Positions 1 through 8,793 of a DNA stretch of 64,000 nucleotides are shown in pieces (the first letter of the stretch is position 1; each line of letters starts with the position of its first letter). A model generated the notes under the pieces. That model had not been told where the DNA came from, did not search any database, and saw only the letters and a program-made list of their open reading frames with translations. Both the position numbers and the translations under genes were made by a program. The stretch is from contig NZ_JAPNOZ010000006.1 in the NCBI RefSeq assembly GCF_029955155.1, positions 124,001 to 188,000 of the forward strand, in the 5' to 3' direction. The stretch comes from Psychrobacillus sp. NEAU-3TGS (lineage in GTDB: Bacteria; Bacillota; Bacilli; Bacillales_A; Planococcaceae).

Positions 1-391
1 TGAAAACGAAATAGTTGCGAGAGTCGAAAAAAGAATCTCTACTATTATGAATATACCCATTGAACACGGAGAAGGCCTTCAGATTCTTCGATATACGCCT
101 GGTCAAGAGTATAAAGCTCACTACGATTTCTTTTCATCCACTAGTAAAATAGCAAACAATAATAGAATAAGTACACTCGTTATGTACTTGAATGATGTAG
201 AAGAAGGCGGAGAAACCACTTTCCCTAAACTAAATTTTTCTGTATCTCCTAAAAAAGGTATGGCAGTTTATTTCGAGTATTTCTATAACGATCAAACTTT
301 AAATGAGTTGACTTTACATGCTGGAACACCGGTTATCAATGGCGAGAAGTGGGTCGCAACGCAGTGGATGAGGAAGCAGAGAATACGGTGA
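1..391 (+). CDS. 2OG-Fe(II) oxygenase, prolyl 4-hydroxylase-like (5' end outside window)
   Basis: Only the C-terminal ~130 residues are present; the frame is open from base 2, so the start lies left of the window. The iron ligands of the prolyl 4-hydroxylase alpha-subunit fold are visible: an HxD motif (AHYDFF) and a distal His in TLHAGTPV, followed by the Lys of GEKW that binds 2-oxoglutarate. The GGETTFP strand is also typical. Family members hydroxylate prolines in collagen-like or other proteins; the substrate cannot be read here. A long perfect hairpin 100 bp downstream ends the unit. Confidence 0.88.
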   Translation, partial: ENEIVARVEKRISTIMNIPIEHGEGLQILRYTPGQEYKAHYDFFSSTSKIANNNRISTLVMYLNDVEEGGETTFPKLNFSVSPKKGMAVYFEYFYNDQTLNELTLHAGTPVINGEKWVATQWMRKQRIR

Positions 392-489
392 GAAGAGTCT
401 TTTAATTATAAATGTGGGATAGTTTTTGTATATGTGATTATTCCAAGTTAATAAATGCCTAGAACAGTAGAAGAGATTTCATCTGAGTA

Positions 490-539
490 CAATAAACAAG
501 ACCAATTGATGTTTGCACATCAATTGGTCTTGTTTATTG
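490..539. terminator. Perfect 22-bp hairpin terminator
   Basis: Two 22-bp arms (490-511 and 518-539) are exact inverted copies around a 6-nt loop. The stem has A/T-rich ends but no long T-run, so it could act in both directions. It follows the oxygenase gene. Confidence 0.7.
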
Positions 540-684
540 TAGGATTTCTTCAAGGGAATTGGCTATTGATATAAGTAACCCATCTGAGCTGTCAACTCAA
601 GGATAGGTTAATTTTTTATGGTTCTTTGCGTTTGATCTAGGAATTAACATGAATGTTTATAGGTAAAGAAAATTTAAACGATCA

Positions 685-716
685 AAAAAAAGAGCTGGAA
701 ATGGATTTCCAAGCTC
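685..716 (-). terminator. Terminator of the 42-aa minus-strand gene
   Basis: Arms 692-702 and 705-716 pair with one bulge; on the minus strand the stem is followed by a run of eight T. Its direction and place, just after the stop at 763, support a real minus-strand transcript. Confidence 0.6.
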
Positions 717-762
717 ATTAAATTATGTTTAGTTTTTTTATTATTGTTTGGAGATACTAGAC

Positions 763-891
763 TCAAATTCTATTCACATAAAGAAATTCAGCGATTGAAT
801 AAATGATGGATATAAAGGGTAGTCCAACAAAAATGAAAAACCAAAATAAATCCTTACGTGCTTCTTTTTTCATTTTTACATCAATCTCCAA
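763..891 (-). CDS. Small membrane protein, 42 aa, unknown
   Basis: A short frame starts at TTG 891 with GGAGTGA 6 nt upstream and runs to a TGA at 763; an internal ATG at 873 would give 36 aa. The product has a charged start (MEIDVKMKKEARKD) and then one hydrophobic segment (FWFFIFVGLPFISIIY), so it should be a single-pass membrane peptide. A terminator in the same direction follows. No family was recognised. The case rests on Shine-Dalgarno, membrane segment and terminator, so it is moderate. Confidence 0.5.
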   Translation of the reverse strand: MEIDVKMKKEARKDLFWFFIFVGLPFISIIYSIAEFLYVNRI

Positions 892-1191
892 CTATTATCA
901 CTCCTTTTCTAAGTTCATTAAAATTTTCATTTCTAAGTTACCAAAAATAGTATTACAATTCAATTACATAAATATCAAATTTCTTATCGTTCTTGAAGGA
1001 AAGAACCTTAAGTGAAATATTTTTTAATCAACCAAAGTCATTACTTGAAGAACTTGGAATGTTTCAAACCAAGTAACTAAAACTAGGTACATTGATAAGA
1101 AACGAGTGATATATTCACCCTCCCTTTTTCTTAATCACAAATCCCCTATGATTATTCCAGCTCATTACCACCTCTATATCTATCTTCAATT

Positions 1192-1229
1192 AAAAAAGAC
1201 ATAGAGAGCTTTTAGTCTTCCTATGTCTT
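1192..1229 (-). terminator. Terminator of the 45-aa minus-strand gene
   Basis: GACATAG and CTATGTC arms enclose a loop, with six T following on the minus strand. It lies directly after the stop of the small gene at 1238. Confidence 0.65.
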
Positions 1230-1237
1230 CATTCCTA

Positions 1238-1375
1238 TTATTCTTGCTTTTTTTTCAAATACTCCGTACGTATTTTTTCAAGTTGATGCTTTTTATCAAA
1301 TTTGGCAGGCTTGTGTTTTTCATGATACTTTGCCACAGCCATCTTGCTCTTAGTATCCAATTGATATTTCCCCAT
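1238..1375 (-). CDS. Small basic protein, 45 aa, unknown
   Basis: An ATG at 1375 is preceded by TAGGTGAAC at good spacing, and the frame ends in TAA at 1238 just before a terminator. The product begins MGKYQLDTKSKMAVAKYHEK and is rich in Lys with several His, ending in KKKQE, so it is strongly basic and soluble. It has no membrane segment. The family was not recognised. Own Shine-Dalgarno and own terminator make it a convincing monocistronic small gene. Confidence 0.65.
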   Translation of the reverse strand: MGKYQLDTKSKMAVAKYHEKHKPAKFDKKHQLEKIRTEYLKKKQE

Positions 1376-1650
1376 TTTGTTCACCTACTTTTCTTGTCTT
1401 TAAAGAGAATCTATTCAACAAATATAATATACCTTATTTTACTGAAGTAAACCTTTTTACTTTATCAGTATACTCCCTAACCTGGTTTTTACCGATGTCA
1501 GAAATAATTGGGAAGATTACTACTTTTATATTTGTTTGAATTAATGTAAATGTTTCTATCACAGGGTCAGAATTTAAAATGAAACTATTCGCCTCATCAC
1601 AACGTAAATTTAAAGAATAAACGTATTCCAATAGAATAAGAGGTGATTGG

Positions 1651-2454
1651 ATGAGACACGTATCCGCGTACAGCATGTTTTTGGGCATTTTAATCGTCGC
1701 TTTCAGTGGCAATTGGATTATTAACAACTACGATTTGGTATCCATTTATCCGAAAGCTTCCTATATTTTATTCGGGATTGGATTGGCAATTGTCGTTGTG
1801 ACTTTTATAATGAATCGATTTTCTACGTACCATGAAGATACATATGTATATCGAAAGGATAATCGGGATGCTTTAAATAAGTGGCTTCAGGATAATCGAC
1901 CATTCAGCAAATGGCTTATTGGCATTATCATTATCCCCCTGCTCTTCGCGCTATTTTATAGCTGGTCATTGTTTTTTCAGCTCTTTTCGCTGTATTTACT
2001 TTGTGGATTTGTTCTGGCAGGGTTTGTGTATATTTTAAGAGGCGATCGAGTAGAAGTAGAAGAGAATTGGGATTATAAAGGAAAAACGAAAATAATGTTG
2101 GAGCTGATCGATTATCGAAAGCATCCGTTCAACATTTCGCTTTTCCTCTTTATTCTAGTCATTGCAAGCTTTGTATTAAGCAAGCAATGGGACATTCCGT
2201 TGTATATGGAGACTAGTGGCAACCCGCGCTATGTTACTTCCTTGCCAAACAGTGCGGTTTTAATGTCCTGCCTTATGGTGGACAGTGCGTTTATTTATAT
2301 TATCAGTCAAGGGGATTTCTTTGGTTTTCGAAAAGCCGAGCTTAGCTATGATAAAGTTATGTTCATTCATTTTGTGGAAATCTACTGTTGTGGTCCCGTG
2401 TTACTGATATGGTTATTCACCGTGATAAATGCTCTATATGTGCACTTTTGGTGA
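1651..2454 (+). CDS. Multi-pass membrane protein, unknown, 267 aa
   Basis: The start ATG has AGAGGTGA at 5 nt. About six to seven hydrophobic segments are visible (near residues 5-25, 33-52, 88-105, 108-130, 158-178, 200-218 and 240-262), with a charged cytoplasmic stretch around 55-85. No catalytic motif or transporter signature could be named. It stands alone: the aminotransferase to its right is convergent. Function unknown. Confidence 0.8.
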   Translation: MRHVSAYSMFLGILIVAFSGNWIINNYDLVSIYPKASYILFGIGLAIVVVTFIMNRFSTYHEDTYVYRKDNRDALNKWLQDNRPFSKWLIGIIIIPLLFALFYSWSLFFQLFSLYLLCGFVLAGFVYILRGDRVEVEENWDYKGKTKIMLELIDYRKHPFNISLFLFILVIASFVLSKQWDIPLYMETSGNPRYVTSLPNSAVLMSCLMVDSAFIYIISQGDFFGFRKAELSYDKVMFIHFVEIYCCGPVLLIWLFTVINALYVHFW

Positions 2455-2580
2455 ATTTCTGGATAAGAAAATGAGAAACCCATTTATTGCATAGTTTCTC
2501 CTATCGATTTAAATAGATTATTGATTTTTCCATGTATCCGAAACAAATTTGAATGTTAGTACACAGCAAAAGGTATTAGT

Positions 2581-2621
2581 AAAATAAAAAAGACCGAATG
2601 ATGTTTGAGCATCAAACGGTC
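2581..2621 (-). terminator. Terminator of the aminotransferase gene
   Basis: GACCG...CGGTC plus inner TGATG/CATCA arms form a hairpin with a T-rich tail on the minus strand, 12 nt after the aminotransferase stop. Convergent with the membrane protein gene. Confidence 0.65.
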
Positions 2622-2633
2622 AAATATAAAATA

Positions 2634-3791
2634 TTACTTACCTAATGAGGACAAGTAAACACGCTGTGCCGCACTTACTCCAGTTCCAGGTTCAAATGGA
2701 TAAGAAAAATCTTGCAAACCTGCTTCGATAAGTGAAACTGCTTGAAGTATGTCGCTAGGGAAGCAATATCCCATATGTCCGAATCTGAACACCTTCCCTT
2801 GAAGAGGACCAAGACCACCAGCAAAATCAATGTGATACTTATTCTTTAAGTGGCTTAAAAAGTCTGCAAGATCCAATCCTTCTGGGGTCCGGATCGTCGT
2901 AATTGTTGGTGATGCATACTCATCACTTGTTAACAATTCAATGGATAGGGCCTTCATAGATTCCCGAACCATATTTTTCATGACTTCATGTCGTTCAACT
3001 GTTTTCGAAAATCCGCCTTCCTCTTCTATTAAATCGCATACAGCGGAAAGTCCCATAATAAGCGAAATCGCTGGAGTATTAGGGGTCATTCCTTTTTCTG
3101 CCCATTCACGGTAGCTTAATAAATTCAAATAATAGGCATTCGTTTGATTAGCTTCTATCACTTTCCATGCCCGTTCACTTACCGCTACAAAGGAAAGTCC
3201 CGGAGGAAGCATCATCGCTTTTTGAGAACCTGTTACCAAAATATCAATACCCCATTTGTCCATTTCAGCAGGGGCACCCCCAATACAACTCACTCCATCC
3301 ACTATAAAAAGGGCATCCGAATGATCGCGTACTGCTTCTGCCAATTGCTCAATAGGATTTAAGATTCCTGTAGACGTTTCATTATAAGTGGCAAACACTG
3401 CCTTCACATTGGATAATGGCTTCAAAAAGTCAATCAGATCCTCCTTGGTGCAAGCTTCCCCCCACTCTTTTTCAAGTTTATGTACTTGCAAGCCATGCTT
3501 TTCACATATCGAAACGAAATAATCTCCAAATGCGCCTACTGTGATGATGACTACTTCATCTCCTGGCGAAACAGTGTTTACCACAGCTGCTTCTAATGCA
3601 GCTGTACCGCCAGAAGGAAGAAGCAAAATATCCTGCTTCGTCCCAAAGATAGGTTTCACACGTGCAGTAGTTTGTCGATAGAGTTTGACAAATTCTTCCG
3701 TACGATGACTAATCATATCCTGAGCCATTGCCAATTCCACTTTTTTAGGGATTGGAGTAGGTCCCGGATGTCTAAGAATATTACGATACAT
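2634..3791 (-). CDS. Class V PLP aminotransferase (alanine/ureidoglycine-glyoxylate type)
   Basis: 385 aa when started at ATG 3791, which has AAAGGAGAT 8 nt upstream; a longer frame to 3884 has no ribosome site. The N-terminus HPGPTPIPKKV is the usual opening of serine/alanine-glyoxylate aminotransferases and of PucG. The PLP-binding lysine sits in VTGSQKAMMLPPG, and the PSGGTAALEAA loop binds cofactor phosphate. The family moves an amino group to glyoxylate or pyruvate in the cytosol. No purine-degradation neighbours are present, so PucG cannot be separated from other members. Confidence 0.88.
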   Translation of the reverse strand: MYRNILRHPGPTPIPKKVELAMAQDMISHRTEEFVKLYRQTTARVKPIFGTKQDILLLPSGGTAALEAAVVNTVSPGDEVVIITVGAFGDYFVSICEKHGLQVHKLEKEWGEACTKEDLIDFLKPLSNVKAVFATYNETSTGILNPIEQLAEAVRDHSDALFIVDGVSCIGGAPAEMDKWGIDILVTGSQKAMMLPPGLSFVAVSERAWKVIEANQTNAYYLNLLSYREWAEKGMTPNTPAISLIMGLSAVCDLIEEEGGFSKTVERHEVMKNMVRESMKALSIELLTSDEYASPTITTIRTPEGLDLADFLSHLKNKYHIDFAGGLGPLQGKVFRFGHMGYCFPSDILQAVSLIEAGLQDFSYPFEPGTGVSAAQRVYLSSLGK

Positions 3792-4303
3792 AGTTTTGAT
3801 CTCCTTTATACTATTTTTGGGTGCATCCCTGTTCACATACAGCTTCAAAACTATTAAGAATCGTTTTGAAGTTATGTCTAACACAGGGGAATTTTCCCCT
3901 TTTCTTGCAAGGAAAACCCTTAACGATTTTAAAAGGACTCTATTATTTAATAAATTCCTTCTTTTTCATCTCTATACAATAAATTGCATATACTAGCTTT
4001 TATTCTGCCTTTAATCTCATTATACTAGACTCCTTGCAAATAGAAATTATTATGTCTCTACTGAATCGCTACTTAATAATGATTTTAGGGAACTAGTATA
4101 CAAACTTATTATTCAGATTACATCTCATTATTATTTTACACATATACACGGTTATTTTCTAATTTTTCAATCTCAGTTATGTATAATACATCAGATTTTA
4201 AGAAACATTCCCGTCAGTTTAAGTACGAGCTAATCAGAGAAAATAGAAATAATGCACATAAACAAACTCCATGTAAGATAACAAATTTAGGGGAGCACCA
4301 ATT
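3792..4303. other. Gene-free stretch of 510 bp
   Basis: AT-rich DNA between the aminotransferase start and the SDR remnant. On the minus strand a TATAAT box lies at 4018-4023, but no good -35 is 16-18 bp away. Nothing else could be supported. Confidence 0.4.
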
Positions 4304-4900
4304 TTATTTCTTGTTTTCAAATTCCCTGAATGGAAAAATTGGATCTTTTAGATGAAACTCATAAGTAGATTCGTCTACCATACCTACAGTTTTGTTGCTA
4401 TCATAAAGCTTTAACATAAATCTAGCCATTTCTTCTGATGTATGAAACTTAGGAAATTGTCCTTCATATTGAAACTCGTCTAAATCCAAAGTACTTAGTT
4501 CAAATTATGTTTGTGTAATGGCTGGGGCTCGAACCTTCGACTGCATTTTTGATCCTTTACTTTTTAACTCTCCGGTAAGACCTTCTGTGAACGCACTTAC
4601 GTAGAACTTTGTTGCGGAATAGGTCACAAAATCAGAAATCATTATATAGCCGCCTGCTGAAGAGACATTAATAATCTGTGTCCCTTCCACATTTTCATAA
4701 TCTCTCACAAACTATGAAGACAGAATGGTTACTGCTTCGATATTTACATGTAGCATGGATGCAACTTTATTTAAGTTCTGTTCTTTTACAGAAGCAAAAT
4801 TACCAAAACCAGCATTGTTGATCCATGTCTCTAACTCATTCGAGTGCAGCGAAAAAATTTTTAGATCAACTTCGAAGCAATATTGATATATACAACTCAA
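4304..4900 (-). pseudogene. Decayed short-chain dehydrogenase/reductase
   Basis: Reading leftwards from 4900, SDR signatures appear in order: INNAGFG (NNAG motif), INVSSAGGY (catalytic Ser strand), then YSATK (catalytic YxxxK). Two stops interrupt the otherwise continuous frame: a TAG near 4711 and a TAA near 4502, after which the C-terminal part resumes (FHTSEEMARFMLKLYDSNKT). The N-terminal ~80 residues with the Rossmann TGxxxGIG motif are missing. Point stops plus a lost N-terminus mean true decay, not a sequencing slip. Confidence 0.85.
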
Positions 4901-4992
4901 AAAATAATTAGTTATGTTAGGAGTTCTAAATCTTCCATCACCAATCTATAAATTTAGAACTCACCTATCCTTTTGCCATGAATACTTTTCAA

Positions 4993-6081
4993 TCAATTTA
5001 AAACTGATAGAGGGATGCGGTATAATTTGTCGTCACTTTCCTCTGGATTTCCACGTCCATCCGAATTATTACTAATGAAATAAAGGTAATTATCGTCTAT
5101 TAGCACATCTCGGATTCTGCCTAGGCCTGTTATTACTTCACGCTTTTCTCCTGATTCAAGGTCAAACTCTATAACGGCAGTCCCTCTTAATGCGGCAACG
5201 TACAATTTTCCATTATAATTATCCATTCCAGAAGGTGCCCAGGTTGAATTATCTCCAGAAGTGAATAGAGGTGAAACCATTTCTTCCTGTTCTTCGTGCC
5301 CTTCTATAATTGGCCATCCGTAATTTTTACCAGGCTCTATTCTATTTATTTCATCATTTGCGTTGTTTCCGTGCTCACTGGCATATAGCATTCCATCAGG
5401 CAACCACGTAATTCCTTGTGGATTTCGGTGACCATAGCTATAGACGTATGAATCCGAAAACGGATTATCCTTTGGAATTGACCCATCTAAATTCATTCTT
5501 AAAATTTTACCGCCTAACGACTGGAGATCTTGTGCTATTTTTGAATCAGCAGCATCACCGGCGGTTGCATAGAGTTTGCCATCTGGACCTATTTTAAGCC
5601 TTCCTCCATGATGATAGGAGCCACTTGGGATCTTATCAAGAAGCACCCCTTCTTCCCTCCACACGTTATCTTCCAAGTGAAGTGTTATTATACGATTAAA
5701 TTGCCCCAAACTGTCTACATACGTGTAATAAGCAAAAGCTAGATTCGACTCCTGAAAGTCAGGAGTAAGTACAAATCCTAATAGTCCGGCTTCCGAAGCT
5801 GTCGCAAGGTCTTTCTCAAGTTCTACACTTTGCCTCTCCATTTTTCCATTTTCTATTTTCACAATGGACCCAGTTCTTTCAGTCAAATAGTAAGTATTGT
5901 TATTTTTTTCAATTGACCAAGGAACATCGAGATTTTCGGCAACCACTTCTATTTCACCATGTTCTTGCTGACTGGGTGTAGTGTCTTGCTCGTTACTGTA
6001 AAATACAGTTTCTTTTTGACTATTAGAGGAACATCCAACTAATAAGATCATTACCATAAATACACTTACAATTTTTTTCAA
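4993..6081 (-). CDS. PQQ-dependent sugar dehydrogenase-like lipoprotein (glucose/sorbosone dehydrogenase family)
   Basis: 362 aa from a TTG at 6081 with AAAGGTGAT 5 nt upstream. A lipoprotein signal is visible: KK, a hydrophobic run, then LLVGC, so Cys16 would be lipidated and the enzyme sits outside the membrane. The rest matches the six-bladed beta-propeller of soluble aldose sugar dehydrogenases: DVPWSIE near the start, SYHHGGRLKIGPDGKLY with the catalytic His, YSYGHRNPQGI, and LYASEHG. These oxidise sugars with PQQ. No PQQ synthesis genes are in view, so cofactor may come from outside. Confidence 0.87.
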   Translation of the reverse strand: MKKIVSVFMVMILLVGCSSNSQKETVFYSNEQDTTPSQQEHGEIEVVAENLDVPWSIEKNNNTYYLTERTGSIVKIENGKMERQSVELEKDLATASEAGLLGFVLTPDFQESNLAFAYYTYVDSLGQFNRIITLHLEDNVWREEGVLLDKIPSGSYHHGGRLKIGPDGKLYATAGDAADSKIAQDLQSLGGKILRMNLDGSIPKDNPFSDSYVYSYGHRNPQGITWLPDGMLYASEHGNNANDEINRIEPGKNYGWPIIEGHEEQEEMVSPLFTSGDNSTWAPSGMDNYNGKLYVAALRGTAVIEFDLESGEKREVITGLGRIRDVLIDDNYLYFISNNSDGRGNPEESDDKLYRIPLSVLN

Positions 6082-6103
6082 CGCTTATCACCTTTCCTTC
6101 TAT

Positions 6104-6142
6104 AAAAAAGGTGTCCCAAAAGCCGGGCTTTTAAGACACCTT
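6104..6142 (-). terminator. Terminator of the alcohol dehydrogenase gene
   Basis: AAGGTGTC and GACACCTT arms (6108-6115, 6135-6142) with an inner pairing of AAAAGCC/GGCTTTT and a T-run on the minus strand. Confidence 0.75.
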
Positions 6143-6188
6143 AAAGAATTTTGCAGAAAAATATTGTTTCGATTATCACTTATACAAT

Positions 6189-7229
6189 TCACATTGTACT
6201 AATGTCAATCACGAATCGATACTTCACATCTGAAGCGAGTACTCGTTCGTATGCTTCGTCAATTTGATTGGCAGAAATCACTTCAATTTTAGGAGCAATA
6301 TTGTGTTTTGCACAAAAATCTAACATTTCCTGTGTCTCACGTATTCCGCCAATCATTGATCCTGCAAATGAACGGCGATGACCGATTAAGTTTATCACGT
6401 TTAGTGAAAGTGGTTCTGCAGGAGCACCAACGTTTACCAATGTGCCATCAAGCGTGAGTAGTCCTAGATATGCATTCAAGTCAATATTTGCACTTACCGT
6501 ATTAATGATTAAGTCAAAGTTTCCTGCAAGTTTCTCAAATGTTTCTGGGTCACTTGTTGCATAGTAATTGTCTGCTCCTAACTTCAGGCCATCATCCTTT
6601 TTCTTCAAGGTTTGCGACAAAACAGTGACTTCAGTACCCATGGCATGTGCAATTTGAACAGCCATATGTCCAAGACCGCCCAAACCTACAATCGCTATCT
6701 TCTTACCAGGTCCCGCTCCCCAATGGTTTAGTGGAGAATAGGTTGTAATTCCTGCACACAGCAATGGTGCTGCAACGTCAAAATCGATATTATCAGGGAT
6801 TCTGAGTACGAAATCTTCCGGTACTACAATATGGGTAGAATACCCCCCTTGAGTAGGCTCCCCGTATTTATCGACCCCAGCGTAAGTATCGACTTTCCCT
6901 TTTAGACAGTATTGTTCTTCTCCATTTCGGCAGTTCTTACACTCGCCACAGGAACCAACCATACAGCCGACACCCACTCGGTCTCCTACCTTATATTTTG
7001 TAACATTAGGTCCAACTTCTGTGACAACACCCGCTATCTCATGTCCTGGAACGAGTGGATAATGGACTGGCCCCCACTCTCCGTGGGCAGTATGGATGTC
7101 GGAATGACAGATACCTGCATATTTAATCTCAATCAGAACATCTTGTGAATCTAAATTACGTCTTTTGATTTCGGCAGGTCGAAACGGTTTGTCTGGACCA
7201 TCTACCGCACGCGCTTTAGCTATTACCAT
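6189..7229 (-). CDS. Zinc-dependent NAD(P) alcohol dehydrogenase, YahK/cinnamyl-alcohol type
   Basis: 346 aa; the ATG has GGAGGGG at 6 nt. Catalytic zinc ligands are in AGICHSDIH and the GHEIAGVV helix; the structural zinc Cys set is [15 protein letters not shown]; the Rossmann motif is [13 protein letters not shown]. Medium-chain dehydrogenases of this group reduce aldehydes to alcohols. It is divergent from a MerR regulator and has a MerR-type promoter with a 19-bp spacer, so it is very likely induced by that regulator, perhaps in aldehyde stress as with Bacillus AdhR/AdhA. Confidence 0.93.
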   Translation of the reverse strand: MVIAKARAVDGPDKPFRPAEIKRRNLDSQDVLIEIKYAGICHSDIHTAHGEWGPVHYPLVPGHEIAGVVTEVGPNVTKYKVGDRVGVGCMVGSCGECKNCRNGEEQYCLKGKVDTYAGVDKYGEPTQGGYSTHIVVPEDFVLRIPDNIDFDVAAPLLCAGITTYSPLNHWGAGPGKKIAIVGLGGLGHMAVQIAHAMGTEVTVLSQTLKKKDDGLKLGADNYYATSDPETFEKLAGNFDLIINTVSANIDLNAYLGLLTLDGTLVNVGAPAEPLSLNVINLIGHRRSFAGSMIGGIRETQEMLDFCAKHNIAPKIEVISANQIDEAYERVLASDVKYRFVIDISTM

Positions 7230-7293
7230 TTGTCTACCCCTCCAATAATACGATTCTTTAAGAGAACTTTCTTATATTTTCTCTTTCAAAATT

Positions 7294-7324
7294 AGGATAA
7301 ACCTTATAGTTAACTCTAAGTCAA
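7294..7324 (-). promoter_or_regulatory. MerR-type promoter and operator for the alcohol dehydrogenase
   Basis: On the minus strand TTGACT (7319-7324) and TATCCT (7294-7299) are 19 bp apart, the overlong spacer typical of MerR-activated promoters. The spacer is filled by an 18-bp dyad (7303-7320), with arms CTTAGAGTT and CTTATAGTT differing at one base. Confidence 0.8.
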
Positions 7325-7375
7325 GGCATCAGTTTAGAACATAAATCAAAACTTTAAAACAGTTGAGTCGTACTT

Positions 7376-7404
7376 TTTACAATCAGCATTTAACATGATA
7401 GAAT
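7376..7404 (+). promoter_or_regulatory. SigA-type promoter of the merR-like gene
   Basis: TTTACA and TAGAAT are separated by 17 bp, 55 bp upstream of the MerR start. Confidence 0.6.
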
Positions 7405-7414
7405 CATGTCAATT

Positions 7415-7432
7415 CATAGAGTTAGCTCTAAG
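7415..7432 (+). promoter_or_regulatory. Second MerR-family dyad, downstream of the regulator's own promoter
   Basis: An 18-bp dyad (CATAGAGTT/AGCTCTAAG) resembles the dehydrogenase operator. It lies after the -10 at 7404, where binding would repress, suggesting autoregulation. Confidence 0.55.
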
Positions 7433-7458
7433 TCTACTTAAAAAGGAGATAAACAACG

Positions 7459-7863
7459 ATGAAATATTCTATCGGAGAAGTTGCAAAAAAATTAAATCTC
7501 ACAGCATATACTTTACGTTACTACGACAAGGAAGGACTAATTCCTTTTGTAGAAAGAACACCTAACGGGATACGAATGTTTAAAGAATCTGATCTAGATG
7601 CTTTAAAAGTAATAGAATGTCTAAAATCTACAGGGATGCCTATTAAAGAGATTAAAAATTTCATTGATTGGTGCTCGGAGGGGGATGCATCATTGCAACA
7701 ACGATATGACTTGTTTATGGAACGCAAAGCTACTGTTTTTGCACAGATGGAAGAACTTGAAAAAACAATGGAACTCATCGAACACAAATGCAACTATTAC
7801 AAGACCGCATTGGATGCTGGAACGGAAGAAATTCATAAAAACAATAAAATAGAGGGCTTTTAA
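7459..7863 (+). CDS. MerR family regulator, 134 aa (AdhR-like)
   Basis: The N-terminus IGEVAKKLNLTAYTLRYYDK is the MerR winged-helix signature, followed by the RTPNGIRMF wing and a dimerisation helix (residues ~75-115). Start ATG has AAAAAGGAG. It carries one Cys (IECLKS) in the DNA-binding part, two in the middle and end (DWCSEG, EHKCNYY). In Bacillus AdhR a Cys senses aldehydes; whether the same holds here is inference. It is divergent from the alcohol dehydrogenase and has dyads at both promoters. Confidence 0.9.
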   Translation: MKYSIGEVAKKLNLTAYTLRYYDKEGLIPFVERTPNGIRMFKESDLDALKVIECLKSTGMPIKEIKNFIDWCSEGDASLQQRYDLFMERKATVFAQMEELEKTMELIEHKCNYYKTALDAGTEEIHKNNKIEGF

Positions 7864-8215
7864 TTAGCGGATTTTCTTGTCCATAATCCCTTTAGATTGT
7901 GGACAAACAGGCACTTCTTTAGTGAGACGCTTGAAATTTAAGTTGCACAGGGGTACTTCCCCTTGTCTGAAGGCATATTGAAAGGCCAGCCAACCTCACT
8001 CTCTTTTCTGCTTATCAATAAAACCAGCTACTTCAGTCACAAATCAATCGATCAACATAAATTGCCTAACACCTGTCCATCTTCACTTATTTCTCCAATT
8101 CTTTATCCTTCTATGGCTAACCTCCATATCTATTTTACTAACAGAACAATTTATAGAATAAAGAATAAATTTCCAAACAATAGACAATTACTAGTGTATA
8201 TTGGAGGGATAAATT
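7864..8215. other. Gene-free stretch of 350 bp
   Basis: Contains an imperfect hairpin (TTGTCCATAAT...ATTGTGGACAA, about 7875-7905) that may end the merR transcript and a short AGGGG/CCCCT hairpin at 7948-7962. A 91-codon open frame here has no ribosome site and was not accepted. Confidence 0.35.
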
Positions 8216-8458
8216 ATGATAATAATAAAAAAAAGTGATGACAAAATAATTTATTGTTACTGCTGTCGGAAAAGGACCTTATTTATACGTAGAGATATGC
8301 AAAATAATAGTGGTGTCGAGAGTCATTGTAGTGAATGCTCATTAATTTGGTTTGAATGGCAAAATCGAGCGGTAGAGCGAGAAAAAGAGAAGTGGATTGA
8401 ATTTAATGGAGGAATAGTCAATAAAACGAAAGATTACATTCAAATTTTTAAACAGTAA
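8216..8458 (+). CDS. Small zinc-ribbon-like protein, 80 aa, unknown
   Basis: ATG preceded by TTGGAGGGA at 8 nt. Two Cys pairs (YCYCCRK near residue 14 and HCSEC near residue 37) are spaced like a small zinc ribbon; the tail is amphipathic and charged (AVEREKEKWIEF). A terminator-like inverted repeat follows. No family was named. Probably cytosolic and metal-binding. Confidence 0.65.
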   Translation: MIIIKKSDDKIIYCYCCRKRTLFIRRDMQNNSGVESHCSECSLIWFEWQNRAVEREKEKWIEFNGGIVNKTKDYIQIFKQ

Positions 8459-8483
8459 CAGCCTTTATTTCAGTGATCCTAGC

Positions 8484-8530
8484 AAGAATAGTCCTTATTG
8501 AATAATTGGACAAAAAACTATTGGTAATAA
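8484..8530 (+). terminator. Inverted repeat after the zinc-ribbon gene
   Basis: AGTCCTTATT and AATAAGGACT arms with a loop of about 20 nt, followed by TTCTTC. Probably ends the small gene. Confidence 0.5.
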
Positions 8531-8724
8531 GGACTTCTTCACTTCTTAAACAATTACATCCAACTGTTTAGGATTTGATATTATATTAATGGTAATTTAG
8601 TATTGATACGGTTAACCGCTATAAAGAACAATGCAATCTTCATAGGAAACTATAAATAAACTTAGAGACCAAGTAACGATAATCTTGTCATATTATTTCG
8701 GGGCACGCTATATAAAGCAACGCG

Positions 8725-8752
8725 TTGACAAAAAGAAAGATATACTTTTAAT
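8725..8752 (+). promoter_or_regulatory. Possible SigA promoter of lytS
   Basis: A consensus TTGACA (8725-8730) is followed 16 bp later by TTTAAT. The -10 is poor, so this is tentative. Confidence 0.4.
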
Positions 8753-8793
8753 GCAGGAAGATTAATAAATTGAAAAGAAATGAGGATTCCGAC

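Noticed and set aside
803..1015. 70-codon plus-strand frame
   Set aside because: No ribosome site; it lies opposite the 42-aa minus-strand gene, which has better signals.
1223..1450. 75-codon plus-strand hydrophobic frame
   Set aside because: It is the reverse side of the 45-aa gene and has no start signals.
7963..8238. 91-codon frame between merR and the zinc-ribbon gene
   Set aside because: No ribosome site, odd composition, and it runs through the start of the next gene.
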